DNA from: Streptomyces sp. NRRL S-646
GTDB taxonomy: Bacteria; Actinomycetota; Actinomycetes; Streptomycetales; Streptomycetaceae
Direction: 5' to 3'
Assembly (NCBI RefSeq): GCF_000720765.1
Contig: NZ_JODC01000010.1
Span: 186,001-250,000, forward strand
Length of the DNA stretch: 64,000 nt
In this document: positions 1 through 8,418 of the stretch, one piece after another
Layout of the letters: each line of letters opens with the position of its first letter
Position numbering within the stretch: position 1 is the stretch's first letter
Program-made: the position numbers and the translations under genes
The notes under the pieces: model-generated
The model's input: the letters and a program-made list of their open reading frames with translations, nothing else
Told to the model about the DNA's origin: nothing
The model's database searches: none

Positions 1-149
1 CCGTCATGGTCCTGTACGTGTACCAGAAGGCGTTCCGTGACGGACAGGCCGCCTACGCGACCACCATCGGCGTCGCCCTGCTCATCGTCACGCTGGCCTT
101 CGCGGCGATCGTGATGCGGCTGGGCCGGCGCGAGCGGCTGGAGTACTGA
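1..149 (+). CDS. ngcF: Sugar ABC transporter permease, C-terminal fragment (NgcF-like)
   Basis: This is the 3' end of a gene that begins before the window. The 48 visible codons encode a last hydrophobic helix followed by a basic, cytoplasmic-looking tail ending RRERLEY, as in MalF-type permeases of the carbohydrate ABC importer family. It stops 2 nt before the next permease gene, so the two form the membrane channel of one importer. The assignment to the NgcEFG chitobiose/N-acetylglucosamine system rests on the neighbours (a MalG-type permease, then rok7B7 and xylFGH), the order I recall upstream of rok7B7 in S. coelicolor. From this fragment alone only a permease tail can be claimed. Confidence 0.7.
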   Translation, partial: VMVLYVYQKAFRDGQAAYATTIGVALLIVTLAFAAIVMRLGRRERLEY

Positions 150-151
150 TC

Positions 152-1075
152 ATGAAGACGACCGATACCCCCGCCTCCGTACCGGCCGGCTCCGGTGCCT
201 CCGTCTCCAAGGTCGACGTGCCGTCCGCCGCGCCCGCCAAGGAGAAGAAGGAGGGCAACGTCCTCAACGTCTTCTCCCACGGGATGCTCGTCCTGTGGGC
301 GTTCATGGTCGTCATGCCGCTGCTGTGGGCGGTGATGACGTCCTTCAAGGACGACAGCTCCATCTTCAGCTCGCCCTGGGCGCTGCCGGACAAGCTGCAC
401 TTCGACAACTGGGCGCGGGCCTGGACCGACGCCAACATGAGCGACTACTTCCTCAACACCATTCTGGTGGTGGGCGGTTCGCTCATCGGCACCCTGGTGC
501 TGGGCTCGATGGCGGCGTACGTGCTCGCCCGGTTCGACTTCCCGGGCAACCGCTTCATCTACTTCCTCTTCATCGGTGGCATGAGCTTCCCGATCATGCT
601 GGCGCTGGTCCCGTTGTTCTACGTCGTGAACAACATGGGTCTCCTGAACACCATCCACGGTTTGATCCTGGTCTACATCGCCTACTCGCTGCCGTTCACG
701 GTCTTCTTCCTGACCGCGTTCTTCCGCACCCTGCCGACCTCGGTCGCGGAGGCGGCCTTCGTCGACGGGGCCTCGCACAGCCGGACGTTCTTCCAGATCA
801 TGCTGCCGATGGCCAAGCCCGGCCTGATCAGTGTGGGGATCTTCAACTTCCTCGGGCAGTGGAACCAGTACATGCTGCCGACCGTGCTCAACACCGACCC
901 GGACAAGCGCGTGCTCACCCAGGGTCTGGTGCAGCTGGCGGCCAGCCAGGGGTACAAGGGCGACTGGTCCGGGCTCTTCGCCGGCCTGGTGATGGCGATG
1001 CTGCCGGTGCTGGCGGCGTACATCATCTTCCAGCGGCAGGTGGTGCAGGGGCTGACGGCGGGCGCGCTGAAGTAG
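152..1075 (+). CDS. ngcG: Carbohydrate ABC transporter permease (NgcG-like)
   Basis: The 307-aa inner-membrane permease of the MalG type is the second channel subunit of a sugar importer. A hydrophilic N-terminal extension of about 35 residues precedes six predicted membrane segments. The cytoplasmic EAA loop that contacts the ATPase is visible around residues 205-225 (VAEAAFVDGASHSRTFFQIM). The ATG lies 2 nt after the preceding permease stop. No ATPase is encoded nearby, which fits Streptomyces importers that share the MsiK ATPase. Synteny suggests uptake of chitin-derived sugars, but the substrate cannot be read from the sequence. A strong hairpin follows the gene. Confidence 0.85.
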   Translation: MKTTDTPASVPAGSGASVSKVDVPSAAPAKEKKEGNVLNVFSHGMLVLWAFMVVMPLLWAVMTSFKDDSSIFSSPWALPDKLHFDNWARAWTDANMSDYFLNTILVVGGSLIGTLVLGSMAAYVLARFDFPGNRFIYFLFIGGMSFPIMLALVPLFYVVNNMGLLNTIHGLILVYIAYSLPFTVFFLTAFFRTLPTSVAEAAFVDGASHSRTFFQIMLPMAKPGLISVGIFNFLGQWNQYMLPTVLNTDPDKRVLTQGLVQLAASQGYKGDWSGLFAGLVMAMLPVLAAYIIFQRQVVQGLTAGALK

Positions 1076-1091
1076 CGCTCCGACGCCCGGC

Positions 1092-1130
1092 GTGCGCGCC
1101 GTACCCCGGATCCCGGGGGACGGCGCGCAC
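1092..1130 (+). terminator. Rho-independent-type hairpin after ngcG
   Basis: A perfect 11-bp stem (GTGCGCGCCGT with ACGGCGCGCAC) encloses a second 6-bp stem (CCCCGG with CCGGGG). It starts 17 nt after the ngcG stop and ends before the rok7B7 promoter region. There is no long U tract, as is usual in Streptomyces. It most likely separates the importer transcript from rok7B7. Confidence 0.75.
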
Positions 1131-1280
1131 ACGTCTGTCTGCATTGCGTCCGGGTGTGTTCAAGCCCCCGGAAACAGTTCAACCTCTTGACGGGAGGCGA
1201 CCCGAACGGCTCAGCTTAGAGTTCACTAGTTGGACATAGACGGGGCCTCATTGAAGCGGTCCCGCGCGCAGGAGGTCGTC

Positions 1281-2480
1281 GTGGAGACTCCGGGGTCGCA
1301 GTCGTCACTGCACCGAGCCAACCTGGAGCGGGTCGTACGGGCCGTCCGGCTGGCCGGGTCACTCACGCAGGCGGAGATCGCGAGGACCACAGGGCTGTCC
1401 GCGGCAACGGTCTCCAACATCGTCCGCGAGCTCAAGGACGGCGGAACGGTCGAGGTCACGCCCACATCGGCGGGCGGCCGAAGAGCCCGCAGCGTCTCCC
1501 TGAGCGGTGACGCCGGGATCGTCATCGGCGTGGACTTCGGGCACACGCATTTGCGCGTCGCGGTCGGGAACCTGGCCCACCAGGTGCTGGCCGAGGAGTC
1601 CGAGCCGCTGGACGTGGACGCCTCCTCGGCGCAGGGCTTCGACCGGGCGGAAGAGCTGGTCAATCGCCTGATTGCAGCAACCGGTGTCGACCGGTCCAAA
1701 GTCGCGGGCGTGGGCCTCGGCGTGCCCGGTCCGATCGACGTCGAGTCCGGCACCCTCGGCTCGTCCGCGATCCTTCCCGGCTGGGCCGGTACCAAGCCCG
1801 CCGAGGAGCTGCGGGGGCGGCTCGGCGTGCCTGTGCACGTGGACAACGACGCGAACCTCGGCGCCCTCGGCGAGCTGGTCTGGGGCAGTGGCCGGGGGGT
1901 CAGGGACCTGGCGTACATCAAGGTCGCGAGCGGTGTCGGAGCGGGTCTGGTGATCGACGGGAAGATCTACCGGGGACCCGGCGGCACTGCAGGAGAAATC
2001 GGACATATTACACTCGATGAATCCGGCCCCGTCTGCCGCTGCGGAAACCGGGGATGCCTGGAAACCTTTGCGGCAGCGCGCTATGTACTTCCGTTGCTCC
2101 AGCCGAGCCACGGCACCGACCTGACGATGGAAGGTGTCGTGCGGCTGGCCAGGGACGGAGACCCGGGCTGCCGTCGGGTGATCGCCGACGTCGGCCGCCA
2201 CATCGGCAGTGGAGTCGCCAATCTCTGCAATTTGCTGAACCCGAGCCGGGTCGTCCTCGGCGGTGATCTCGCCGAGGCCGGTGAGCTGCTGCTCGGTCCG
2301 ATCAGAGAGTCTGTCGGCCGCTATGCGATCCCCAGTGCGGCGCGCCAACTGTCCGTTCTCCCGGGGGCACTTGGGGGTCGTGCGGAGGTGCTCGGAGCGC
2401 TCGCTCTCGCACTCAGCGAGATGGGCGATTCGACCCTTTTGGACGGCACCTTGTCCACCGCGACACCTGCCTTCACTTAG
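1281..2480 (+). CDS. rok7B7: ROK-family transcriptional regulator Rok7B7
   Basis: This is a repressor/activator of the ROK (repressor, ORF, kinase) family. The N-terminal winged helix-turn-helix covers roughly residues 10-70 (SLTQAEIARTTGLSAATVSN). The sugar-kinase-like domain has the ATP/sugar loops VIGVDFGHTHLRVAV and GGTAGEIGH and the ROK zinc motif CRCGNRGCLE. GTG 1281 is chosen because GGAGG lies 5 nt upstream; an in-frame TTG at 1230 would add 17 residues. Its position between an ngc-type importer and xylFGH is that of Rok7B7 (SCO6008), known to affect xylose transport, carbon catabolite repression and antibiotic production. A partial match (10 of 13) to the Rok7B7 consensus overlaps TTGACG at 1179-1191 in its own promoter region, suggesting autoregulation. 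Confidence 0.88.
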   Translation: METPGSQSSLHRANLERVVRAVRLAGSLTQAEIARTTGLSAATVSNIVRELKDGGTVEVTPTSAGGRRARSVSLSGDAGIVIGVDFGHTHLRVAVGNLAHQVLAEESEPLDVDASSAQGFDRAEELVNRLIAATGVDRSKVAGVGLGVPGPIDVESGTLGSSAILPGWAGTKPAEELRGRLGVPVHVDNDANLGALGELVWGSGRGVRDLAYIKVASGVGAGLVIDGKIYRGPGGTAGEIGHITLDESGPVCRCGNRGCLETFAAARYVLPLLQPSHGTDLTMEGVVRLARDGDPGCRRVIADVGRHIGSGVANLCNLLNPSRVVLGGDLAEAGELLLGPIRESVGRYAIPSAARQLSVLPGALGGRAEVLGALALALSEMGDSTLLDGTLSTATPAFT

Positions 2481-2514
2481 AGAACGCATGACGCCGTTGC
2501 CATCTCGTTAAGTA

Positions 2515-2527
2515 TTTACTTCTTGAC
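2515..2527 (+). promoter_or_regulatory. Candidate Rok7B7 operator upstream of xylF
   Basis: TTTACTTCTTGAC fits the degenerate consensus TTKAMKHSTTSAV that I recall for Rok7B7 at all 13 positions. It lies 75 nt upstream of the xylF start, in a short AT-rich stretch that stands out from its surroundings, and includes TTGAC, which could double as a -35 element. The consensus is from memory. Confidence 0.6.
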
Positions 2528-2601
2528 GTCGCACGTGTGGCCGAGTTGACTTCCAGCCACCTCGGCCGCAGCGTTGCGGCCCTGTCAGGGAGGCACCCCT
2601 C

Positions 2602-3705
2602 ATGAACGCAACGATGCGTAGAGTCGTGATCGGCACGGCTGCGGTTTCGATGGCTCTCTCCATGGCCGCCTGCGGCAAGGCCGGTGACAAGAAGAACGAC
2701 TCCGGCAGCTCGAGCTCCGGCGGCACCAAGGCCTCGATCGGCCTGCTTCTTCCCGACAACACGCAGACCCGCTACGAGCAGTTCGACCGGCCGCTGTTCG
2801 AGGCCAAGGTCAAGGCGCTCTGCTCCGGCTGCTCGGTTCAGTACGCCAACGCCAACGCAGATGCCGCCAAGCAGGCGCAGCAGGTCAGCAGCATGATCAC
2901 CAAGGGCGTCAAGGTCATTGTGATCAGCGCCCAGGACTCCGCGGCCATCAAGTCCTCGATCCAGACCGCGGTCAACAAGGGCATCAAGGTCGTCGCCTAC
3001 GACCGCCTCGCGCAGGGCCCGGTCTCCGCGTACATCTCCTTCGACAACGTCAAGGTCGGCGAGCTGCAGGGCCAGGCGCTGCTCACCTCGCTGGGCTCCA
3101 AGGCGACCAAGAGCTCCAAGGTCGTCATGATCAACGGTGACGACGCCGACCCGAACGCCGCGCAGTTCAAGAAGGGCGCGCACCAGGCCCTCGACGGCAA
3201 GGTCAACATCGCCTACGAGCAGTCCGGTCTGTGGAAGGACACCGTGGCCGCCCAGAAGATGTCCGCGGCCATCACCCAGCTCGGGGCCAAGAACATCGCT
3301 GGCGTCTACTCCGCCAACGACAGCATGGCCGGTGGCATCGCCAACACCCTGAAGGGCGCGGGCATCGCCGGTATCCCGCTGACCGGTCAGGACGCGGAGC
3401 TCGCTGCCATCCAGCGCATCCTCGCGGGCAGCCAGTCCAGCACCGTCTACAAGGCCTACAAGCCGGAGGCCGAGGGCGCCGCGACGCTCGCCGTCGACCT
3501 GGCCCAGGGCAAGAGCATCTCCTCCCTCGCCACTGAGACGCTGACCAGCGGCTCCGGCGACAAGGTGCCCTCCCAGCTGCTGACCCCGGTCTCGGTCACC
3601 AAGGCCAACATCAAGGACACGGTCGTCAAGGACGGTCTGTACACCGTCAAGCAGATCTGCACCGCCGCCTACGCCAAGGCCTGCAAGGCCGCCGGCCTCG
3701 AGTAG
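2602..3705 (+). CDS. xylF: Xylose ABC transporter substrate-binding lipoprotein XylF
   Basis: The 367-aa periplasmic-binding-type lipoprotein (PBP type 1, ribose/xylose-binding fold) captures sugar outside the membrane. The N-terminus MNATMRRVVIGTAAV is followed by a hydrophobic stretch and lipobox SMAAC, then a Ser/Gly/Asn linker. Fold signatures include GLLLPDNTQTRYEQFDRPLFE near the N-terminus and VYSANDSMAGGIANTLK in the second lobe. Start ATG 2602 has AGGGAGG about 8 nt upstream. It heads the xylFGH operon. A hairpin after its stop probably lets the binding protein be made in excess of the ATPase and permease. Confidence 0.88.
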   Translation: MNATMRRVVIGTAAVSMALSMAACGKAGDKKNDSGSSSSGGTKASIGLLLPDNTQTRYEQFDRPLFEAKVKALCSGCSVQYANANADAAKQAQQVSSMITKGVKVIVISAQDSAAIKSSIQTAVNKGIKVVAYDRLAQGPVSAYISFDNVKVGELQGQALLTSLGSKATKSSKVVMINGDDADPNAAQFKKGAHQALDGKVNIAYEQSGLWKDTVAAQKMSAAITQLGAKNIAGVYSANDSMAGGIANTLKGAGIAGIPLTGQDAELAAIQRILAGSQSSTVYKAYKPEAEGAATLAVDLAQGKSISSLATETLTSGSGDKVPSQLLTPVSVTKANIKDTVVKDGLYTVKQICTAAYAKACKAAGLE

Positions 3706-3717
3706 GCACGTACCCGA

Positions 3718-3745
3718 GTGACTGCCCGGACTCCTGGGCAGTCAC
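3718..3745 (+). terminator. Hairpin between xylF and xylG (attenuator)
   Basis: A perfect 10-bp stem (GTGACTGCCC with GGGCAGTCAC) has an 8-nt loop and begins 12 nt after the xylF stop. No U tract follows. Because xylG and xylH have no obvious separate strong promoter, this is best read as a partial terminator or mRNA-stabilising hairpin that lowers xylGH expression relative to xylF. Confidence 0.65.
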
Positions 3746-3962
3746 CCGAGCCGCGACCGCCCCGCGGTCCCGCGAAGCCTGTCCGGCGTCCGTCCCGGCC
3801 TTCATACCCCGCTACCGGGACGGGCGCCGGACGGAACCGTTGCCAAGGGCAGCGGATTCGCGCATGTTCATCCTGTAAACCTCGTGCGTTCTCGCACACC
3901 TCTCCGCGCACTACCCCAAGCGCGGCATCCCCGCCGGTCAGGCGGCGAAGGAGATGGTTCAC

Positions 3963-4745
3963 GTGTCCGCTACGCCCGTGCTGGCGTTGCGCGGAGTCTC
4001 CAAGCGATTCGGTGCGGTTCAGGCCCTCACCGATGTCGAACTGGAGGTCCACGCCGGAGAAGTCGTCGCTTTGGTCGGCGACAACGGCGCAGGGAAGTCG
4101 ACCCTGGTCAAGACGATCGCAGGTGTCCACCCCATCGATGACGGCGTCATCGAGTGGGAGGGCCGGCCGGTCAGCATCAACAAGCCGCACGACGCCCAGG
4201 GACTCGGCGTCGCGACCGTCTATCAGGACCTCGCCCTGTGCGACAACCTTGACGTGGTCGGCAACCTCTACCTCGGACGCGAGCTGCTGCACCGCGGTGT
4301 CATCGACGAGGTGTCGATGGAGAAGAAGGCCCGGGAGCTGCTGAGCACGCTCTCCATCCGCATCCCGAGCGTGCGCATCCCGATCGCCAGCCTCTCCGGT
4401 GGCCAGCGCCAGGTTGTCGCCATCGCCCGCGCCCTGATCGGCGAGCCCAAGGTCGTCATCCTCGACGAGCCCACCGCCGCCCTCGGCGTCGAGCAGACGG
4501 CCCAGGTCCTCGACCTCGTCGAGCGGCTGCGCGAGCAGAACCTCGCCGTCATCCTCATCAGCCACAACATGGCCGACGTGAAGGCCGTCGCAGACACCGT
4601 CGCCGTCCTTCGCCTGGGCAGGAACAACGGTTCCTTCCCCGTCAAGGACACCAGTCACGAAGAGATCATCGCCGCGATCACCGGAGCCACGGACAACGCC
4701 GTGACCCGTCGTGCGGGGCGTCGCACCACGGAGGCGGCACAGTGA
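3963..4745 (+). CDS. xylG: Xylose ABC transporter ATP-binding protein XylG
   Basis: This ATPase energises xylose import. It has one ABC domain of about 260 residues: Walker A GDNGAGKST, signature LSGGQRQ, Walker B VVILDEP and the switch histidine ISHN. E. coli XylG carries two fused ABC domains, whereas this protein has a single one and would act as a homodimer. GTG 3963 is preferred because AAGGAG (3948-3953) lies 9 nt upstream; the in-frame ATG at 3954 abuts that site. The stop overlaps the xylH start by 4 nt (GTGA), so the two are translationally coupled. Confidence 0.87.
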   Translation: MSATPVLALRGVSKRFGAVQALTDVELEVHAGEVVALVGDNGAGKSTLVKTIAGVHPIDDGVIEWEGRPVSINKPHDAQGLGVATVYQDLALCDNLDVVGNLYLGRELLHRGVIDEVSMEKKARELLSTLSIRIPSVRIPIASLSGGQRQVVAIARALIGEPKVVILDEPTAALGVEQTAQVLDLVERLREQNLAVILISHNMADVKAVADTVAVLRLGRNNGSFPVKDTSHEEIIAAITGATDNAVTRRAGRRTTEAAQ

Positions 4746-6061
4746 GTGACACGTCCAAGGTTTCCAAGACGGGCACCGCACCGGAGCAGGGGACCGCGGC
4801 CCCGGCCGACGACCCGACGGCAGCCGGTGTCGCCGTCGTCGACCCGCGACTGCTGGTCCGTGAAGAGGGCTTCAAGGGCTACCTCACCGAGTTCAAGCGC
4901 AAGGTGAAGGGCGGCGAGCTGGGCTCGCTGCCGGTCGTCATCGGCCTGATCATCATCTGGACGATCTTCCAGCTGAAGAACGACCGCTTCCTCAGCGCCG
5001 ACAACCTCTCCAACATCAGCTACTACCTGTCGGCCACCGGCATGCTCGCCATCGGCCTGGTGTTCGTGCTGCTGCTCGGCGAGATCGACCTCTCCGTCGG
5101 CTCGGTCAGTGGCCTGGCCTCGACGATCTTCGCCGTGTTCGTGGTCGAGCACGGGATGAACGACTGGCTCGCTCTGGTCCTGACGATCCTCACCGGTATC
5201 GGCATCGGTGCACTGCACGGCTTCTTCTTCGCGAGGATCGGCGTGCCGGCCTTCGTGGTGACACTCGCCGGCTTCCTGGGCTGGAACGGACTGATGCTGT
5301 GGCTGCTGGGCTCCAGCGGCACCATCAACATCCCGGCCGACACCGGCCCGGTGCACCTCTTCGGCCAGAACTCCTTCTTCATGGACCAGGCGATCGTCGG
5401 CGCCTATCTGCTGGCCGGCCTCGGTGTCGTCCTGTCGCTCGTGGGCCAGTTCAACGAGCAGCGCCGCCGCCGGGCGGCCGGGGTGCCCTTCCGCCCCACC
5501 AGCGAGATCCTGGTGCGGGTCGCTCTGCTTGCAGTGGCGTCCTTCGTGGCCGCGGCGGTGCTGAACAACGCCGCCGGTGTCTCCAACGCCCTGGTGATCT
5601 TCCTCGCCTGTCTCGTGGTCGTCGACTTCGTGCTGCGGCGCACCACCTTCGGGCGCAAGGTCTTCGCGGTCGGCGGCGGCATCGAGGCGGCCCGCCGTGC
5701 CGGTATCAGCGTGCCCGTGGTCCGGATCACCGTGTTCGCCATCTCCGGCATGTTCGCTGCGATCGGCGGCATGTTCTTCGCCGGCCAGACCGCGAGCGCG
5801 ACGCTGACCGCCGGTGGCGGCAACACCCTGATGCTCGCCATCGCCGCTGCGGTCATCGGCGGTACAAGCCTGTTCGGCGGCCGAGGTTCGGTCTGGTCCG
5901 CCCTCCTGGGCATGCTGGTCATCCAGTCGATCCAGACCGGCCTGGACCTGCTCAACATGAACACGTCCATCCAGTACATGATCACGGGTGCGGTTCTGCT
6001 CGGTGCGGTTGTCATTGACTCCGTCTCTCGTAGGAGTCAGAAGGCTGCGGGTCGCGCGTAA
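4742..6061 (+). CDS. xylH: Xylose ABC transporter permease XylH
   Basis: The 439-aa permease of the RbsC/XylH family forms the xylose channel. A hydrophilic N-terminal extension of about 65 residues is followed by roughly ten membrane segments. Family marks include LLGEIDLSVGSVSGLAS near the first periplasmic loop and GGTSLFGGRGSVWSALLG near the C-terminus. The cytoplasmic region QFNEQRRRRAAG in mid-protein is longer than in ribose permeases, as in other XylH proteins. The GTG start overlaps the xylG stop. A terminator-like hairpin and a dispersed repeat follow it. Confidence 0.88.
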   Translation: MSDTSKVSKTGTAPEQGTAAPADDPTAAGVAVVDPRLLVREEGFKGYLTEFKRKVKGGELGSLPVVIGLIIIWTIFQLKNDRFLSADNLSNISYYLSATGMLAIGLVFVLLLGEIDLSVGSVSGLASTIFAVFVVEHGMNDWLALVLTILTGIGIGALHGFFFARIGVPAFVVTLAGFLGWNGLMLWLLGSSGTINIPADTGPVHLFGQNSFFMDQAIVGAYLLAGLGVVLSLVGQFNEQRRRRAAGVPFRPTSEILVRVALLAVASFVAAAVLNNAAGVSNALVIFLACLVVVDFVLRRTTFGRKVFAVGGGIEAARRAGISVPVVRITVFAISGMFAAIGGMFFAGQTASATLTAGGGNTLMLAIAAAVIGGTSLFGGRGSVWSALLGMLVIQSIQTGLDLLNMNTSIQYMITGAVLLGAVVIDSVSRRSQKAAGRA

Positions 6062-6070
6062 CGCGGTCGC

Positions 6071-6152
6071 GCCGTGGGGGTGCGGTGGATTGGCGGGTGC
6101 CGGCCGTGTGTGGCTGGTCGCGCAGTTCCCCGCGCCCCTGCAGGGCGCCCCT
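6071..6152 (+). repeat. Dispersed intergenic repeat, copy 1
   Basis: The stretch begins about 10 nt after the xylH stop with GCCGTGGGGGTGCGGTG and continues to GTGGCTGGTCGCGC, followed by AGTTCCCCGCGCCCCT. The same two blocks recur after the stops at 26762 and 48147, so this is one copy of a Streptomyces intergenic repeat family. The right half differs from the other copies. Confidence 0.6.
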
Positions 6153-6175
6153 TGCGGCGGCCTTCCTCCCTCTAC

Positions 6176-6209
6176 CTGTGCCCGGTGCCAATGGCGGTGC
6201 CGGGCACAG
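6176..6209 (+). terminator. Terminator hairpin after xylH
   Basis: A perfect 10-bp stem (CTGTGCCCGG with CCGGGCACAG) with a 14-nt loop sits in the xylH-dxs gap, downstream of the repeat. It probably ends the xylFGH transcript. Confidence 0.7.
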
Positions 6210-6342
6210 TCATGTCATAGGCCCGGCGGATCTTGGGTACAGCCGATCGCGTGACCTATCACGCACCGCCCGGGCGTCGGCCGCACAGGCGGAACATTAG
6301 ACTCGACAAGCCCGGCAACAGCTCTACTGCAAGGAGGCACGG

Positions 6343-8271
6343 GTGCCGCTGCTGACCCGCATCAGGGGACCGCGCGATCTGGACCGGCTCAGCCTGGAGC
6401 AGCTGGACCAGCTGGCAGAGGAGATCCGGACCTTCCTCGTCGACGCCGTCTCCAAGACCGGCGGCCACCTCGGCCCCAACCTGGGCGTCGTCGAGCTCAC
6501 CATCGCCCTGCACCGTGTCTTCGACTCCCCGAAGGACAAGGTGCTGTGGGACACGGGCCACCAGTCCTACGTGCACAAACTGCTCACCGGCCGCCAGGAC
6601 TTCGCGAAGCTGAAGCAGAAGGGCGGCCTGTCCGGCTACCCCTCGCAGGCCGAGTCCGAGCACGACGTCATCGAGAACAGCCACGCCTCCACGGTGCTCG
6701 GCTGGGCCGACGGCCTCGCCAAGGCCAACCAGATCCTGGAGCGCGACGACCACGTGGTCGCCGTGATCGGTGACGGCGCGCTGACCGGCGGCATGGCCTG
6801 GGAGGCCCTCAACAACATCGCCGACGCCAAGGACCGGCCCCTCGTCATCGTCGTCAACGACAACGAGCGGTCCTACGCCCCGACCATCGGCGGCCTCGCC
6901 AATCACCTGGCCACCCTTCGTACGACCGACGGGTACGAGCGGTTCCTGGCCCGCGGCAAGGACCTGCTGGAGCGCACGCCCGTCGTCGGCAGGCCGCTCT
7001 ACGAGACCCTGCACGGCGCGAAGAAGGGCCTGAAGGACTTCATCGCACCGCAGGGCATGTTCGAGGACCTCGGCCTGAAGTACGTCGGTCCCATCGACGG
7101 ACACGACATCGAGGCCCTGGAGTCGGCGCTGGCGCGCGCCAAGCGGTTCGGCGGCCCGGTGATCGTCCACTGCCTCACCGAGAAGGGCCGCGGCTACCAG
7201 CCCGCCCTCCAGGACGAGGCCGACCGCTTCCACGGCATCGGCCCCATCCACCCCGACACCGGCCTGCCCATCAAGGCCTCCGGCGCCGACTGGACCTCCG
7301 TGTTCGGCGACGAGATGGTCCGGCTCGGCCAGGAGCGCAAGGACATCGTCGCCATCACCGCGGCGATGCTGCAGCCGGTCGGCCTGAAGAAGTTCGCGGA
7401 CGCCTTCCCGAAGCGGATCTACGACGTCGGCATCGCCGAGCAGCACGCAGCCGTCTCCGCGGCGGGCCTCGCCACCGGCGGACTGCACCCCGTCTTCGCC
7501 GTCTACGCCACCTTCCTCAACCGCGCCTTCGACCAGGTCCTGATGGACGTCGCCCTGCACAAGTGCGGTGTCACCTTCGTCCTGGACCGGGCCGGCATCA
7601 CCGGCACCGACGGAGCCTCCCACAACGGCATGTGGGACATGTCGATCCTGCAGGTCGTGCCCGGACTCAGGCTCGCCGCGCCACGCGATGCCGACCAGGT
7701 GCGGGCGCAGCTGCGGGAGGCCGTCGAGGTCAAGGACGCGCCGACCGTGGTGCGCTTCTCCAAGGGCGCCGTCGGCCCCGCCGTGGCCGCCGTGGGACGG
7801 GTGGGCGGCATGGACGTCCTGCGCGAGCCGGGGACGGACACGCCGGACGTGCTGCTCGTCTCCGTGGGCGCCCTGGCTCCCATGTGCCTGGAGATCGCCT
7901 CCCTGCTCGACAAGCAGGGCATCTCCACCACCGTCGTCGACCCGCGCTGGGTCAAGCCCGTCGACGAGGCCATGGCGCCCCTCGCGGAGCGGCACCGCGT
8001 GGTCGTCACCGTCGAGGACAACTCCCGGGTCGGCGGTGTCGGTTCGTCGATCGCACAGGCCCTGCGCGACGCGGGCGTCGACGTACCGCTGCGCGACTTC
8101 GGCATCCCGCCGCGCTTCCTCGACCACGCCTCCCGCGCCGAGGTGATGACGGAGATCGGGCTCACCGCTCCCGACATCGCCCGCCAGGTCACCGGCCTCG
8201 TGTCCAGGCTCGACGGCCGCTTCAACCGTGAGGCGGCGGAGGTCGACTCGGTGGAGCCCGCGCGCGACTGA
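6343..8271 (+). CDS. dxs: 1-deoxy-D-xylulose-5-phosphate synthase
   Basis: Dxs condenses pyruvate and glyceraldehyde 3-phosphate to DXP, the first step of the MEP isoprenoid pathway and a precursor route for thiamine and pyridoxal phosphate. The 642-aa cytosolic enzyme is full length. The thiamine diphosphate motif [16 protein letters not shown] is near residue 145. The transketolase-like pyrimidine domain with [14 protein letters not shown] lies around 365, and a C-terminal transketolase domain follows. GTG 6343 has AAGGAGG 5 nt upstream. It is monocistronic, with hairpins on both sides. Confidence 0.95.
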   Translation: MPLLTRIRGPRDLDRLSLEQLDQLAEEIRTFLVDAVSKTGGHLGPNLGVVELTIALHRVFDSPKDKVLWDTGHQSYVHKLLTGRQDFAKLKQKGGLSGYPSQAESEHDVIENSHASTVLGWADGLAKANQILERDDHVVAVIGDGALTGGMAWEALNNIADAKDRPLVIVVNDNERSYAPTIGGLANHLATLRTTDGYERFLARGKDLLERTPVVGRPLYETLHGAKKGLKDFIAPQGMFEDLGLKYVGPIDGHDIEALESALARAKRFGGPVIVHCLTEKGRGYQPALQDEADRFHGIGPIHPDTGLPIKASGADWTSVFGDEMVRLGQERKDIVAITAAMLQPVGLKKFADAFPKRIYDVGIAEQHAAVSAAGLATGGLHPVFAVYATFLNRAFDQVLMDVALHKCGVTFVLDRAGITGTDGASHNGMWDMSILQVVPGLRLAAPRDADQVRAQLREAVEVKDAPTVVRFSKGAVGPAVAAVGRVGGMDVLREPGTDTPDVLLVSVGALAPMCLEIASLLDKQGISTTVVDPRWVKPVDEAMAPLAERHRVVVTVEDNSRVGGVGSSIAQALRDAGVDVPLRDFGIPPRFLDHASRAEVMTEIGLTAPDIARQVTGLVSRLDGRFNREAAEVDSVEPARD

Positions 8272-8289
8272 CCCGCCCAATACGACCGG

Positions 8290-8333
8290 ATGGGCCGCTT
8301 CCATCACCGCGAAGGGTGGTGAAAGCGGCCCAT
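8290..8333 (+). terminator. Terminator hairpin after dxs
   Basis: A 19-bp near-perfect stem (two G-T-type mismatches) runs from ATGGGCCGCTTCCATCACC to its complement ending GCGGCCCAT, with a 6-nt loop GCGAAG. It begins 18 nt after the dxs stop. Confidence 0.85.
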
Positions 8334-8418
8334 CTGCGTGAATCCGCCTGCGCCGGGGCATACGCAGTACGCCCCCTCTCGATCATGTCGAGGACGACGA
8401 AGCGTGGGAGGTAAGCCC

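Noticed and set aside
1187..1221. TTGACG with TTAGAG as a sigma-70-type promoter for rok7B7
   Set aside because: Spacing of about 23 nt is too long, so only the TTGACG/Rok7B7-like overlap is mentioned.
6259..8361. 700-aa open frame on the minus strand opposite dxs
   Set aside because: It is a high-GC antisense shadow: Val/Asp/Gly/Arg-rich without family motifs, while the plus strand encodes a complete Dxs.
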